Assembly (NCBI GenBank): GCA_014773175.1
Contig: VXCM01003450.1
Coordinates: 3,421 to 67,420, forward strand
Direction of reading: 5' to 3'
DNA from: Lucifuga dentata
Taxonomy: Eukaryota; Chordata; Actinopteri; Ophidiiformes; Bythitidae
DNA: 64,000 nt
In this document: one piece after another, positions 37,351 through 48,977 of the stretch
Layout: every line of letters begins with the position of its first letter
How positions within the stretch are numbered: the stretch's first letter is position 1
The notes under the pieces: generated by a model
The model's database searches: none
What the model was told of the DNA's origin: nothing
The model's input: the letters and a program-made list of their open reading frames with translations, nothing else
Translations under genes and position numbers: made by a program

Positions 37351-38858
37351 AATTCTTATCATGAAACAAATATTTTTTGTGGTTTCTGATCATAGTTTGC
37401 TACATGCTAATCTCACAGATTTATTTTTGATGTTTTCTTTTTTTATACATAGAGCAGATTTACGATCTAGAGGTTCTTCCCTCAAGAGTTTTTTCAAGAT
37501 TTTTTACCCAGAATTTTTAATGTCCTTTTATTTTTCAAGAGTTTTCTAGAATAAAATATAAAAATCAAGAACTTTTTACAATCAAAATTGACCTTAGAAT
37601 CGATTTTAGATTTTTAAAAATATTTTCTCCAAAATTTTAAAAGTTATTCCTAAGTATTTCTTGAATTTCCAGAATTAAGCACTTTTACATAACGGGGAAA
37701 TTGGCAGAAATGTCAGATATTTGACATCCAAACTTTGTCCATATCGAGTAAAGATTTTTCATAGTCAATCTTTTCAGATATCAAATAACAGACAAACTTA
37801 ATGAAAACTGAAACAGCAAAAGAATAACTTTTGACTCTCGAAGATAATGTAGTAAATATAAAAACCACAGTGGTCTTACCGCTGCATATCTTAGCTTCCC
37901 CTTCCAAAACTCACAAAACAAGCAATGACACATTCTCCTGTTTCTAGAATTAAATTTTTGGAAAGGTAAGTAAACAGGGTTGAGTCAGTTTAACGGCGTG
38001 TCATGTTTTTTAAATGAACACAGCTGCTCTCATTCTGAGTCTGAGCTACATTCACTTGCAGAGATACTGGCACACATTATTATTCCCATCACAGCACAGA
38101 CAGGTTGCTCTAGATAAGAAGAGATGCAGGGAGGCGCCAAACCCTTAAGCTTACATTCTCCCCATGTTAGACTTGATTGTTGTCTTATTTTCTGGTTTAA
38201 TACTGTTAAACCATCTCAATTATAACTCAGAAATGTCCGGGAAGGTGACGTAGTGCTTGACCTTTCAAAAGCAGAAAGGTTCTATACAGGAACATGAACC
38301 CTTTATCAGTCTTATCCCTATGTTATGTCAGATTTCTAACTGTTCTAACATTTCAGTCAACATCGAAGCTTCCCGATGAGATTGCGCACGTGCGAGCGTG
38401 ATGGTCATTTTTAATTGCTAAGCATAGCCGCAGCACATCTACTGAAGTCAGATATCTAAAGGACATGGAGTGATTTCTTCTTGTAATCGCAGGATTATTC
38501 AATATGCACACAGCATTTGCTTGGCTGAAATTAGGAATGACACACGAGAAGAATTATGGGTTACGTCAAGGTAGCTTCAGCGAACGACTCATCGATAAGC
38601 GAATCTTTCCAAAAATTGTCAGTCAAGGCAAATATCGAAAAACTAACAAAGGGCAGAACTGTATTGATTATTAATTGAATTGCTTCGTGTCACTTTGAAT
38701 GTTTACTGAAGTCCATAAACAGTGTGCACATGTCTGAGGCCAATCCATTTTTTCCATTGTGCTTGTCAGGACTGATCAATCATGTAATCAATCAAGCAAT
38801 TTCATTAATTCTGCCGAGGGCTGATGAAAAATCATTCCAGCATTTTTACAGTACTCAC

Positions 38859-38953
38859 AGGCCAGGAAACAGTCCAAGCTGAAAGAGATGTTGTCAAGAG
38901 AAATGGCTGAACCGGATCCAGGCCCATCTTCTGTGCTGAACTGCAGCCAGAAC
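38859..38953 (-). CDS. alk: ALK-family exon: end of MAM domain
   Basis: A 95-bp exon, phase 2 in and phase 1 out. The translation FWLQFSTEDGPGSGSAISL then DNISFSLDCFLA ends in the typical MAM C-terminal strand; human ALK has [30 protein letters not shown] at the same place. The acceptor is preceded by a pyrimidine-rich TTCTTCTGCAG and the donor is GTGAGTAC. The cysteine of LDC is the expected closing MAM cysteine. Confidence 0.92.
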
Positions 38954-39130
38954 CTGCAGAAGAACAGAGCAGCTTTTATGACTTTGTGGCCTCTGAGGGG
39001 CGGAACGGCTTCAAACTGAGACGTTTTGACATTATTCTGCTTTGAGGGGAATGTAACTACATTTTAGCTTTGGATCGCACACCTTGTATGCCTATGATGT
39101 CTTATTGGCTCTTGGCTCTCTTTTCCTTCA

Positions 39131-39138
39131 CCTCTCCC

Positions 39139-39180
<42 letters not shown>
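39131..39180. repeat. (CT)n microsatellite
   Basis: About 24 CT units inside a pyrimidine-rich region. Confidence 0.95.
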
Positions 39181-39182
<2 letters not shown>

Positions 39183-39344
39183 ATCCCCGTCTTTTTTTGT
39201 GTGTGGGCCATTTTATTCTGTTCTTTACATGTACATGCTGTTATATTTTCAAGGTTTTATCCTCCTGTAACATTTCATTGTTTTTATGTCTGTAATTTGT
39301 AATTCGTCTGTTTCCCTGCGGTTCCTATCGCACACACCCAGCCA

Positions 39345-39540
39345 TTCAGGGAGAGAGGCAATTCAAAGAGAATTGCCTCTCCTGATGTTTTTTCCATTTT
39401 TTTTTTTTTTTTTACTTATAATAAGTTTTTTTGAGGGAGTTTTTTCCTCATCTTCATAGAGAGCTTGAGCTGTAAAAGCCCTTTGAACCATTGTATGTGA
39501 TATCATGCTATAGAAATAAAACTGACTTAACTTAACTTAC
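39345..39540 (+). mobile_element. LINE 3' untranslated end with tail
   Basis: GAATTGCCTCTCCTGATG, TTTTTTGAGGGAGTTTTTTCC, CTGTAAAAGCCCTTTGAACC and the tail AAAACTGACTTAACTTAACT form the typical 3' end of fish L2/CR1-type LINEs. A related shorter piece is at 29440-29550. No coding part. Confidence 0.65.
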
Positions 39541-39657
39541 TAAATAGTGTTTGCTATCTATTACAGCCAAATACAAGACAGAGTAGTTTCACCTTCCAGC
39601 ATAAGACTACATGGATGCTTTAAATATATAACAATTATTCAGCTGGAAATAATTATG

Positions 39658-39693
39658 AATATGACAATAATACAGTTGTATTATTGTCATATT
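39658..39693. repeat. Perfect hairpin, 17-bp arms, 2-nt loop
   Basis: AATATGACAATAATACA, loop GT, exact inverse. AT-rich. Confidence 0.9.
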
Positions 39694-40001
39694 TTCATTT
39701 ACAGTTTTCCCAGCACCTCAGTTTACTGACTTTCATCAGAAGTGTTAATGCTGTAATGGCTGTAATGTATATGTATATTGTATAAATGTGACTTTGAAAA
39801 TCAAAGGTTATGTTTACATAAGGGGGAGGGAATTCATAAAACATGTGCTAACTACTCAGCGTGATGCTAAATCATTCTTTCAGCATCTGATGTGTTTTAT
39901 GATTAGCTTACCTGACATACAAATGACATGCAAATGAAGAAATATCATAGTAACGCCTCTTTCAAACAATGAAAGAGGCTGGTAACAGATGGTTTTATTA
40001 A

Positions 40002-40385
40002 GGGACCATAAAAGCGATGCTGCATGTTTAAGCCCAATAAATACTATCCACGTACACATTATGTTACTGATAACCAATTTCCAAAATATAAAACCATATT
40101 TTAGTTTTCCTGTTATGTTGCCAGATCCTTTAATCTTGCAAAATCAAATGTTCAGGTGATACATCCACCTTAAAAAAATCACCATTTTGCCTGCCTATGT
40201 ATGTCTGAATGTAGAAGGGATAATTTTTTATTTTCTCAGTAAAAGATATCTTCCCCTGGCGGAGACATACATTGGCTTCCATCCAGCCTTGTGTTGAACT
40301 GATTAAATAAAGTATATTTTGGAATAAAAAATAACTAACATGTATGTGGATTGTACATATTGGGATCAAACATGCAAAATAGCCT
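40002..40385. mobile_element. TTAA-flanked element, copy E (internally shortened)
   Basis: Begins GGGACCATAAAAGCGATGCT between TTAA (39998-40001) and ends AAATAGCCT before TTAA (40386-40389). It shares TTTAAGCCCAATA and the internal ACATCCACCTTAAAAA block with the family. 384 bp, so part of the middle is lost. Confidence 0.75.
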
Positions 40386-41589
40386 TTAATGAACACGGCT
40401 GCATAGCTATCTGCCTTTCCTGACATGTTAAATCTGATGCGTTTTTTTATGAGTAACCCCATAAAACTTTTAGCCCCAACATGTTGCATTAAAATGCTTT
40501 CTGCATCAACATACATTATCCAGACATGAAAAAACGCACCTCAGTGGAAGGTTTGAATACATAAAAACAATGCACTGCTGTTATCCAGACAACATACCGA
40601 TGGATTGGATCTCAGTCACAACTAGCCACGCATAAATGTAAGCAGATCTGGTAGACAAGTTTGAGATTTATCTGCTCACGTGTTGAAAACGTCATACCAC
40701 TTGTTATTTTGAATCGAGTCTGGAACAGAATCAGCAATATCAGTTATTGGTTATATTTTAAAAAATGGAACTTTCAGTCTTAAGTTAACATTGAATAGAG
40801 CTGTTGACCCTTGATTGGCCATTTTTTTGTTCTCATACATACCTTTTTATGTGTTCATTTGCATTTCCTATTGAATTTAAGCTCCACAAAGGTCACTACA
40901 CAGAGACTTTCAGGTTCACCTACTGCTAACGGATGTGACATTCTAATTAAGAGGCACAAACGTGGCTGGCAACATAAATCCATGAATCAAATATGAATCA
41001 CTCTCAAGGGAGCAGAATTAGTAGAATTATCCAGGCTTGAACAGCAAAGAAACCCTCAACCAGGCAAACAGAGTGAAAAACTCCATTTGAGAAGATTTTG
41101 CTTTTCTCTTGCTTTTTTTTTTTTTTAAATTTTGCTTTAATTTCAGAATTCTTTGAGGGGAAAATCAGGGCCGTAGCTAATTGGAAGGAAAGTAGGATGA
41201 GCAGAGCCCTGTGTATTGATTTTTTTCTTTCTCTTTATCAGTGGTATAAAGACAAAGAGGGAGATTTTGTGCAGCAGCATACACATGGGAGGTCCATAGT
41301 ATAGCACTAAAGGCCCCTATGGGATTTATTAATTTTGTGGAGAAAATGTTTCCTAGAAAATGGAATGTAAATGGAGAAAATCTGCATTCAGTTCAAGAGA
41401 GGTGAAAAGAAAAGCTTATTGGTGCTGTGTCTGAGTTCTCATTTTGTGTGTGTGTGTGTGTCAGAGAATTGCTTTGCCCTTAGACATGTCAATGGGACAA
41501 ACAGTTTGATCCCTTCTGACAGCCCAGACGTGTCGTTTTGAAATAATCTAAACCACCTGCCATTTGCTGAAACTGATTATTCATCTTAC

Positions 41590-41762
41590 CAGTCTGCAAG
41601 TCCGTAAAGGGGAAGTATGATGAGTTTCCAGCCCCTCTCATATCTGGGTTCACTGGCTGAGTGCCACAGTCTGCGCCGCTCCTCAGGGCCAGTACCGTTC
41701 TCCATTATCCATAGAGACAGCGCCCCCTTCTGTAAGCCTCCAGAACAAACCCAAAACCGCAC
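41590..41762 (-). CDS. alk: ALK-family exon: MAM domain, third part
   Basis: A 173-bp exon, phase 0 in and phase 2 out (57 codons plus 2 bases). It encodes VRFWVCSGGLQKGALSLWIM, then ENGTGPEERRRLWHS, then GWKLIILPLYGLAD. It aligns well with the human ALK MAM segment around [20 protein letters not shown]...ENKTG...WMVLPL. The acceptor follows CTCAACAG and the donor is GTAAGATG. The split codon TG|G gives the tryptophan that precedes FWLQ in the next exon. Confidence 0.9.
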
Positions 41763-43557
41763 CTGTTGAGGTATGACATGAAGAAGTTAGAACATAAAAT
41801 CGAATCAAAAGTGACCACGATGTTAGATTAGTTAGACGTAATTCAGCTGTGAACATTTTTTTTAGGATTAAAATGGAAATAAATCAAATATGTGTGATCA
41901 GTCAAGGAGAGGATGCACTTAAACTATATTCAGATCAACTGCCGACAGCCATCTGTTCAGTTGTAATTATTCTATGATCAACAAAATTTAATCAGTGTTG
42001 GCTCTTCTAATGTTCATAATTTTCAATATTTTTCTTTCTAAAATGCACTTGTACACTTCAGAACGACTAAAGCTCATTTTGTTCTTTCCTGCGCCGCACA
42101 GGCCCCAGCAGGAATTAAACAGAAAACAGCAGCTTCACCATGTAAGTGTACCAGATGCTGGCTAAAAACTGATTATGATCTCATTTTCAGAATACGTAAT
42201 TCAGACAACCGTCTACAACAATTTTGCGCCAAGGGCTTTTCCATGAGCGAAGCTGCGCTCGTCGATAGCAGGTTATGGTCCTTATCGTCGGCATGGTAAC
42301 CACTTTGACATCAAGATTACAGGCACTTCACAGTCATGCTGGGCACGACATGAAAGTGAACACGGTCTGCAGCTAATACCTAACACTAATATCCTCATCA
42401 TAGTTGTCCAAGAGCAGACAGGCTGGATTGAACAGTGCCAGCTGAGTGTAGAGAGAGAGGGATTTACAGCGTTAATCTGGAATCATGGCTAATCTTTGGC
42501 TGCATGCCTAGAAGCTGTGAGGCAAGACCTGTGATGGTATAACACCCTTCCACTATTGTGCACATCGACAAGAAATCTTTAATTCACATCTGAGAGGCAA
42601 GAATCTTTGTCTTGTTTCTCCTGCTTCCTCTTCATATTTTTTTCCTCAAAGAGTTTTACTTGGTGTCTATTGTCTTTCTTCACACTTCCTATCTTGTTCT
42701 CTCACTCCTTCACCTACGCATCAACTTTCTACCGCCTTCCTACTTTTCTCTCTCTGCTCGTCTCAAATCCCTTTATACTGTATGTGGCAGGTAAAACAAA
42801 AATGCAAATGAGTCAGGTCGGGGCGTTAAGCAACTATTAATATAACTTCAAGATAACTCCTAATACTGAATGCAACGCCATCAATCAAACAAAAAGTAAC
42901 CTGACATGACACAAAACTACACGACCACTTGACCCACAAACTGTGCGGACTTGATTTATGAGCAGCATGACCTGATCCAAGGTAATAAATCTGACTCAAG
43001 ACTTTTAATATTTGCTCTTGAGCACAACACTGTCTGTTAATACTTCGAGACATCTCCAGCACATATATGTGTGTACGTATTAACCTGCTGTCCTGGCACA
43101 TTACTATTGAATTTGTCATGTTGTCCATTCTATATTCATAATAATTATGAGAAAAATTGTCACTGATGTTATTTTGGAAAAGAAGCTATTCAAATGATGT
43201 CAAACAATGCAACTGAATAGCGGAACTTGGACATTTATGTCAGTTCTAATTGAATTTTCTTGTGACTATATCTGGAATAAATGGTTCGACATATATTTAC
43301 AGTTGGAAAAAGAACTGATCATTATTAACTATATGCTAGCAAGTTAGCTAACACTTCCAAAATATAATAATGGAAGTTCCCGGTATCTTCTATAGGTCCT
43401 GGACTACTGATTGAGGTTGCGATCGGGTAGCATATTCTTAATGTTCTTTGATATATTTCCTAAAAACTATAGCCTTTACTAAGGTACAGCAGATTTGCAG
43501 GCATGTGAATGTATGTTTTTATGTGCATGTCTGAGTATGTAAACCGTGCATACATAC
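41763..43557 (-). other. Intron of 1.8 kb
   Basis: No clear mobile element and no coding exon; short pyrimidine-rich stretch at 42600-42780. Confidence 0.55.
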
Positions 43558-43661
43558 TGTGCAGGGGGAGTTTCTTAGAGGAGGGGGGAAGAGAGGGCTC
43601 CTCAGTGACGCCGAGCCACGTTGGCCTTTGGATTGGCCTCCCTCCACGCTGAACATGCCAC
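43558..43661 (-). CDS. alk: ALK-family exon: MAM domain, second part
   Basis: A 104-bp exon, phase 1 in and phase 0 out (2 bases plus 34 codons). It was found because the flanking exons do not join in frame without it. It encodes GMFSVEGGQSKG, then SASLRSPLFPPPLRNSPCT. The end aligns with the human ALK segment ...SATFPAPIKSSPCE, placing it between the MAM start and the next exon. The donor is GTATGT. The acceptor is a poor TTAAAG directly downstream of a GT microsatellite that replaces the normal pyrimidine tract. Homology is recognisable but weaker than in the other exons, and phase agreement on both sides is the strongest support. Confidence 0.78.
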
Positions 43662-44915
43662 CTTTAACACACACACACACATCAACACACAAAATAAAAC
43701 AACGTTCAGGCATGCAGTATAGTACGGTTAATGCACATGCATTTTGATGTTTTGAAGTGAGATGGTAGCCGTTTGTGCCATAGTTCTAAAGAAACTACTC
43801 TCCGTCAGTCCGTTTCAGCATCACCTCTCTCATCTCTCTGCTTTGAAACTTACCAACTAACTGAAGTTTTCCAAAATAATTCTCAAGGTTTTACTGTCTG
43901 CAAACCATCCAGAGAGAAAGCATGAAACTTTATAGTATGTAATTTTTTTGTGTGTGTTACTGCACAAACTGTTGAGAAAATAATATATAGTATCATATAT
44001 AAATACAATCTGGTGGAAACAATGCTACACGCATAGTTTTCCAATACTACTTGTGATAATTCTGTGAGTAGTTGAAAAAAAAAAAAAAAAAACNAAAAAA
44101 AAAAAAAAAACACACAAGCTTCTGGCCAAAGTAAAACTTATGAGAACCAAGACATTAAAATATCACTCTAGACCAGGCATGGGCAACTGGCGGCCCATGG
44201 GCTGGATAAGGCCCACACCTTTAATCCATCAGGCTCCCAGATGACTTCTCAATTAATAAAAATGATAAATGATAATAAAAGTGTTTTCCTTTACCGCCAC
44301 CATCCAAAAGCAGAGGGGGTGCTTGGTCATTACTGATACTGATACTGATACTGTATTTATTGTATGCATCCATTCCATGGTAACAAAGCTTTCAATGAGA
44401 GAATACAATCAGGTTGGGTCGGGCAACAGGTCATTTTGGTCATTTCGGGAGGGTGGGGGGTGGGGGTCCCTAGAAAATCTTCTTTATTTTGTCTTATTTA
44501 ATGTATGGCCCTTTGACTGTAAGAATGAAATTTTAGTGGCCCCTGTCATCATCAAAGTTGCCCATCCCTGCTGAAGACAATTAGATGTTAGCTAGATGCG
44601 GTGATGAGAATCATAGATGAAGGTCACAGAGTGTACAGGATTGTGCTTTTAGTTGCACAATAAGCTGTGAACAAGACAGAATCTAAACTACCCATGCCAG
44701 TGAACCCGAGCTTTTGCTTATCTACTCGCATTCATCAACTGTAACGTAAACGCTTGACATTGATATAAACGACCCAATCTTGCTTTACTGTAAAAAGGTT
44801 CCTTTGAAATCAGTTTTAATGAGGCTTTAAGACTGTATACAATTACGAGAGTCTGTAAATAGGCCATTTCATCAGAACAATGCTCATAAAGTCTTGGGGG
44901 AGGTTTATGAGCTAC
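43662..44915 (-). other. Intron of 1.3 kb
   Basis: Contains an A run with N at 44094 and an hAT-like element (44174-44570). The short CA repeat next to 43662 forms the acceptor region of the exon at 43558-43661. Confidence 0.6.
44174..44570. mobile_element. hAT-like miniature element, 397 bp
   Basis: Starts CAGGCATGGGCAACTGGCGG and ends with the inverse of CAGGGATGGGCAACTTTGAT, a very common vertebrate hAT terminus. Flanking 8-mers CTCTAGAC (44166-44173) and CTGAAGAC (44571-44578) agree at six positions. Sub-terminal GGCCC motifs are present on both sides. No coding capacity. Confidence 0.82.
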
Positions 44916-45050
44916 CTGATGATGGGCAGCTCTGCCTGGTAGCTTTGGACGGAGAGTGGAGTCTTCTCCAGGAGAGACCGCGGGCTGTTACCGACTGCCA
45001 GCTGCAGTCGCTGTCTTCGAAAGAGCAGTAGCTGCCAGTGAGAAAGTGGT
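44916..45050 (-). CDS. alk: ALK-family exon: start of MAM domain
   Basis: A 135-bp exon, phase 1 in and phase 1 out. It encodes FLTGSYCSFEDSDCSW followed by a basic stretch. The C-x-F-E-x-x-x-C-x-W pattern is the usual opening of a MAM domain and aligns with YCNFEDGFCGW of human ALK. Two acceptors compete: a CAG 16 bases further in, and the CAG after a (CT)n tract. Only the second, ending at 45050, joins in frame with the LDLa exon, so it was chosen. The donor is GTAGCTCA, a weaker site than its neighbours. MAM domains are extracellular adhesion or interaction modules. Confidence 0.85.
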
Positions 45051-45607
45051 CTGGAGAGAGAGAGAGACGGGAGAGAGAAGACATTAGGAGAAGATAATAA
45101 GAGAGGATATAACAAGTAATGAGGAAGAATGGAGTAAACATCTACTGAGAAACTGCCAAGCAAGGAGGAGGAATACAGGGATGGAAAGGGAACTGGGAAT
45201 GAAAGAGTTGAGTGACAAGGTGGGGAGATTGAGAAGGGAGAGGTGTGTGTGGGGGGTGGGGGTAATGATTCACAGGAGTGTGTATTGGTGAAAATGAGTG
45301 TTGCAGTATGGTCGGGAGGGGGATGGGGGTGGCACGGGCCGCGGAGTGAGTTGATCGCCTAGATATGGAAGTAGAAAATGGTAAAGGCTAGAAGTGTCTG
45401 GAGGGGGAGATAAGAAAGAAGGGATGAAAAGGAAGAGGTTCTGAAGGGAAATGAGAAAGCTGAAGTGGTGACGTGTTTTTCCAGGTGGCAATCAACTGAA
45501 AATCACTTTTGGCAGAATGGCGTGCCCCTATGAAACAGTCTGGCAAACAGGAGCGACTAGACCTCATGCACCGCGGAAGGCCGAGAGGCTTTTCAGTCCA
45601 ACCAAAA

Positions 45608-45640
<33 letters not shown>

Positions 45641-45819
45641 AGTTGATCTCAATGATCAGTACACCCTCAATCAGTAAGTTTATATGCACACAAGTTTATA
45701 TGATTTTTGACTGTACTGTCATTAAGGCTAAAACACAGAGTAAGGTGTATTCATGGATAGAATAATACGATTCAATCATTTTTGCTGAACTAGTGCAATG
45801 GCCTTTGAAAATGTGCCTG

Positions 45820-46540
45820 TTCAGAACGGGCTGGACTTTATGGTGTGCCCCGCAGCCTGCCATAATTTAGCTCTACATGTCCTCATGAGCTAGCTTTGTT
45901 TGCTATATGGGTCGAGTTGAGACCATGCCACTCGAGCGGAGCATATACTGCCGCGCCCAGAGTGTATCCTGCCGTACAAACTACTTTTTACCAGCACAGC
46001 TCAATTTGAGAACCGCTCATCCAAACAACTTCATATGTGACACAGCATGTCCTCAAGGTTCAAGGTTCTTTACTTGTCATACACATCATACACATTGTGT
46101 TAATGGCAGTGAAATGTTTTCTGTTGAGACTTGGTCCACTTTGCAAAAATATACAAGCTAAGGATAAAAATATCTGATAAAAAATAAGGATAAAAGATAC
46201 AAACATATAAAGCTAAGGATAAAATATACAAAGTTAAAATATGCAAACTATACAAATAAAAATAGACAAAGTTAAAAAAATAGAAATGGTAAAAAAGATA
46301 CATATACAGACGTGTCTGTGCAAAGTGTGCAGTGGTAATGTTTGATCATGTCTGTATATTATGCATCTGTGTTTAACACTTGGATTGCAAGAGACCATGA
46401 CTAGGCTATCTGTTTGAATGTGTCTATTTATCTATCTGTCTATTTGAAGTCCTTGGGTCCTGAGCAATGAACCTGCCGAATTTCATCTTCATACGATGCT
46501 GGGTTCTATATTGGTGCCTCAGCAGACAGACAGACATTTC
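45820..46540 (+). repeat. Interspersed repeat, copy 2 of 2, with an insertion
   Basis: Matches 15440-15800 but is interrupted at about 46055-46450 by a different repeat that starts near AAGGTTCTTTACTTGTCATA (a form common in fish retroposon tails). GTCCT occurs on both sides of the insert and fits a target duplication. Confidence 0.7.
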
Positions 46541-46675
46541 TGGATTTATAGTTGGATATACAGTACATGACTTGTTGCTTAATTGGCTTGCGAGAGGAAG
46601 TACACCAAGTGAGGAAATGCATGTGGAGACTGCTTACAGAAACTGTAATATGATGAATTGTTTATAAGAGATTAT

Positions 46676-46737
46676 GTAATTGTGAGTCGATTTATTTTAG
46701 CTTGTTTACAAGCTAAAATAAATCGACTCACAATTAC
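46676..46737. repeat. Perfect hairpin, 30-bp arms, 2-nt loop
   Basis: The arm 46676-46705 starts GTAATTGTGAGTCGA and ends TAGCTTGT. Positions 46708-46737 are its exact inverse, with TT between. It is AT-rich. Confidence 0.92.
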
Positions 46738-48020
46738 AATTACATACTTGAAGTACACCAATGTCAATTTATATGCATTTCAATCTGATTGCGGTGTTTA
46801 TATGAGGGTTTTCAAAGATTAAAATATCGCCTCAATTGGATTTCAATCAAAGTTTTTAATGTGCACATACTGAGAGTTGCTTTTTACTACCCAGATCAAT
46901 TCTTATTTACCATCTGAGTCTTACCTTGATTTATTGATAACTGATTCAAAGCTTAAATTTGTGTTCTAACCAGTCCAAGTTAAGAAGGTCTTTCATGTGG
47001 TGCATACAAACTTTCAGCTTGGTGAAATACACAGAAGAAGGGTAGTTAGGAGGCGTGTTTGCCGTCAAGTAAAGACACAAGATAGCATTAGCTGCACTGT
47101 TAAATTGATAAATCATACCAAGCATCTTCCAAAATAAAACTTTTGTAGATTACCACTTTAAATCTGGCTTGTATTCTCTTTTCATCCATGCAGCTTCCTT
47201 CTGTAGTTGTAGGGAAAGTGCACTGGTGTTTCATTGGTGTTAGATTTTAGATTGACTAAGATTAACCAGAAAAACAGTGAAGGATGTGTTTAAATACCTA
47301 ACGATGCTTAGCTGTGATCCATAGGGACTAGATTTCTCTTATATGTCAGAAAATCTTGGTGACTGACACAAACCACGCTTGTGCTTTTACACCTCTCTTT
47401 GCTTTTTCCTGTTAATGAGCCTTGGCGCAGCTTGTGAAAGATTTAAATAGACCAAATCTGATGAAGCCACGTCATGCATAGATCATAGAGAATAAGATCA
47501 GAGAGATAACACTGTGTGATTTGTGTAGCAGGGGGTGATTGTGATGAGTGATAGAGATGCAAATGAAACAAATATAGAAGCACAAGGCACAGCTGGAAAA
47601 TGTGTGTGACAGGGAAATAAAGATGATGAGAGTCATGGGGTGAACAGATGACAGAACTTATGGATCATTGCTCCTTGCCCTCAATCAGAAATGGTAAAGG
47701 TCACCATCATTTTAGAAACAGATTGAGATATATAGAGGGAGCCTTGATTCAAAACAAATGATGGCTGGTCTTCATGCTTCTGTGCTCTTGCAGAACGATG
47801 AGGGCTCAGAGAAAATGTACAGAGAAGACGTCTGGGATAAAAAATTTTCCCATATGACTCATAGAAATAAGCCTGGTCCCCATATGGGTCTTTGTTACTG
47901 ATGCAATATTCCATTATTTTTGATATACTGGTTTTCACGTGTATTAAAAGTGTCGCTATTATTTATATGAATGTATGAAGGTTGTTGATTGATTATTTGT
48001 GATTAAATTCCCAATTCTGC

Positions 48021-48029
48021 ACAGCCCAG

Positions 48030-48093
<64 letters not shown>

Positions 48094-48109
48094 TGTATAT
48101 CTGGGCTGT
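48021..48109. repeat. (CA)n tract enclosed by a 12-bp inverted repeat
   Basis: ACAGCCCAGATA (48021-48032) and its exact inverse (48098-48109) enclose about 29 CA units. Confidence 0.9.
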
Positions 48110-48554
48110 GTATGTGAATGCATATTATATTCCTCTGGAGATTATACCCTTGGGTTAGCCTCTCAGGCCAATTAGCCCTGATAGCTCCTCCAGCAGTAGA
48201 ATAAAGAAACTGCTTCTGCGCCGGGATTGTCACCCTCTTGTTACCCTCTTATCTCTCAGCTCCAATGTTAGCAAACCTGCGAGCGCAAGGGAGCAGCCGT
48301 CATTTTAATAAGCACCTCATGGGAGGCTGACCTGGACTGTGGTCATGGGCAAATTAATTTCGGTCAGTTTAACATGTGCTTTTTCACAACTTTCACAACT
48401 CACTTGTTTTCCTTTCACTCTGAAACCACAATATATTGTTTTTTTGTTTTTTTTTTAAATTAGCTGTGAATTATGTGCCGCTAAATTGTGTGGATACTGT
48501 AAAACATGTGTGCATACAGGCAGAGGTAAAAAAACAAAAAAGATTATTGCAATG

Positions 48555-48556
<2 letters not shown>

Positions 48557-48591
<35 letters not shown>
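48557..48591. repeat. (CA)n microsatellite
   Basis: About 17 CA units. Confidence 0.95.
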
Positions 48592-48593
<2 letters not shown>

Positions 48594-48977
48594 GGGCCTG
48601 TGGGACTTCACTCGTGAATAAGATGTCAGCACACTTGCCTAGTGTTCTTCCTAAGCCTGGAGGAAAGCAGAAAACAAATGTACGAAGAGATAGAAATAAC
48701 AACCATGGAACATGTCAAGGGTGAGAAATGCTAGCCAAGCATAGCTATGCTACTTGTTTTTTGTTTTTTTCTTCTTCCTTTCCCCTCGCCTCCCTGTCAG
48801 GAACGCTCACACATGCCGGGCAGCGTGCAACAGCATCATTAGAGACGAGCCACTACAGCTCGCCAACTTCACATCTCGCTTGCTTCCCTGCAGGACGGCA
48901 GACATGTTAGCCTGTCTCATGCATTCTTAACCAACTCCCTTTAAAACCAGCTGCGTGATTGTGTAACGGCTACTTAC

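Larger units (their letters stand above)
28349..38858 (-). other. Intron of 10.5 kb
   Basis: Holds TTAA elements C (30612-31244) and D (34776-35819), an hAT-like element (33631-34400), a Tc1/mariner-type element (35297-35775), one Tc1-like end (about 37196), TCTA repeats (about 36080-36130) and LINE-type 3' ends near 29440-29550 and 33405-33555. Stretches 28990-29120 and 36620-37140 are free of repeats. No host exon was seen. Confidence 0.6.
38954..41589 (-). other. Intron of 2.6 kb
   Basis: Contains a CT microsatellite (39131-39180), a LINE 3' end (39345-39540), a 17-bp-arm hairpin (39658-39693) and TTAA element E (40002-40385). Confidence 0.6.
45051..48977 (-). other. Intron of 3.9 kb
   Basis: Begins with a GA tract that is the acceptor pyrimidine tract of the MAM exon on the other strand. 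It holds CA repeats (45608-45639, 48030-48089, 48557-48591), the second copy of a two-copy repeat (45820-46540) and a 30-bp-arm hairpin (46676-46737). Confidence 0.6.

Noticed and set aside
45034..45050. Inner CAG acceptor for the MAM-start exon
   Set aside because: It would put the MAM frame out of phase with the LDLa exon; the outer acceptor after the CT tract fits both.
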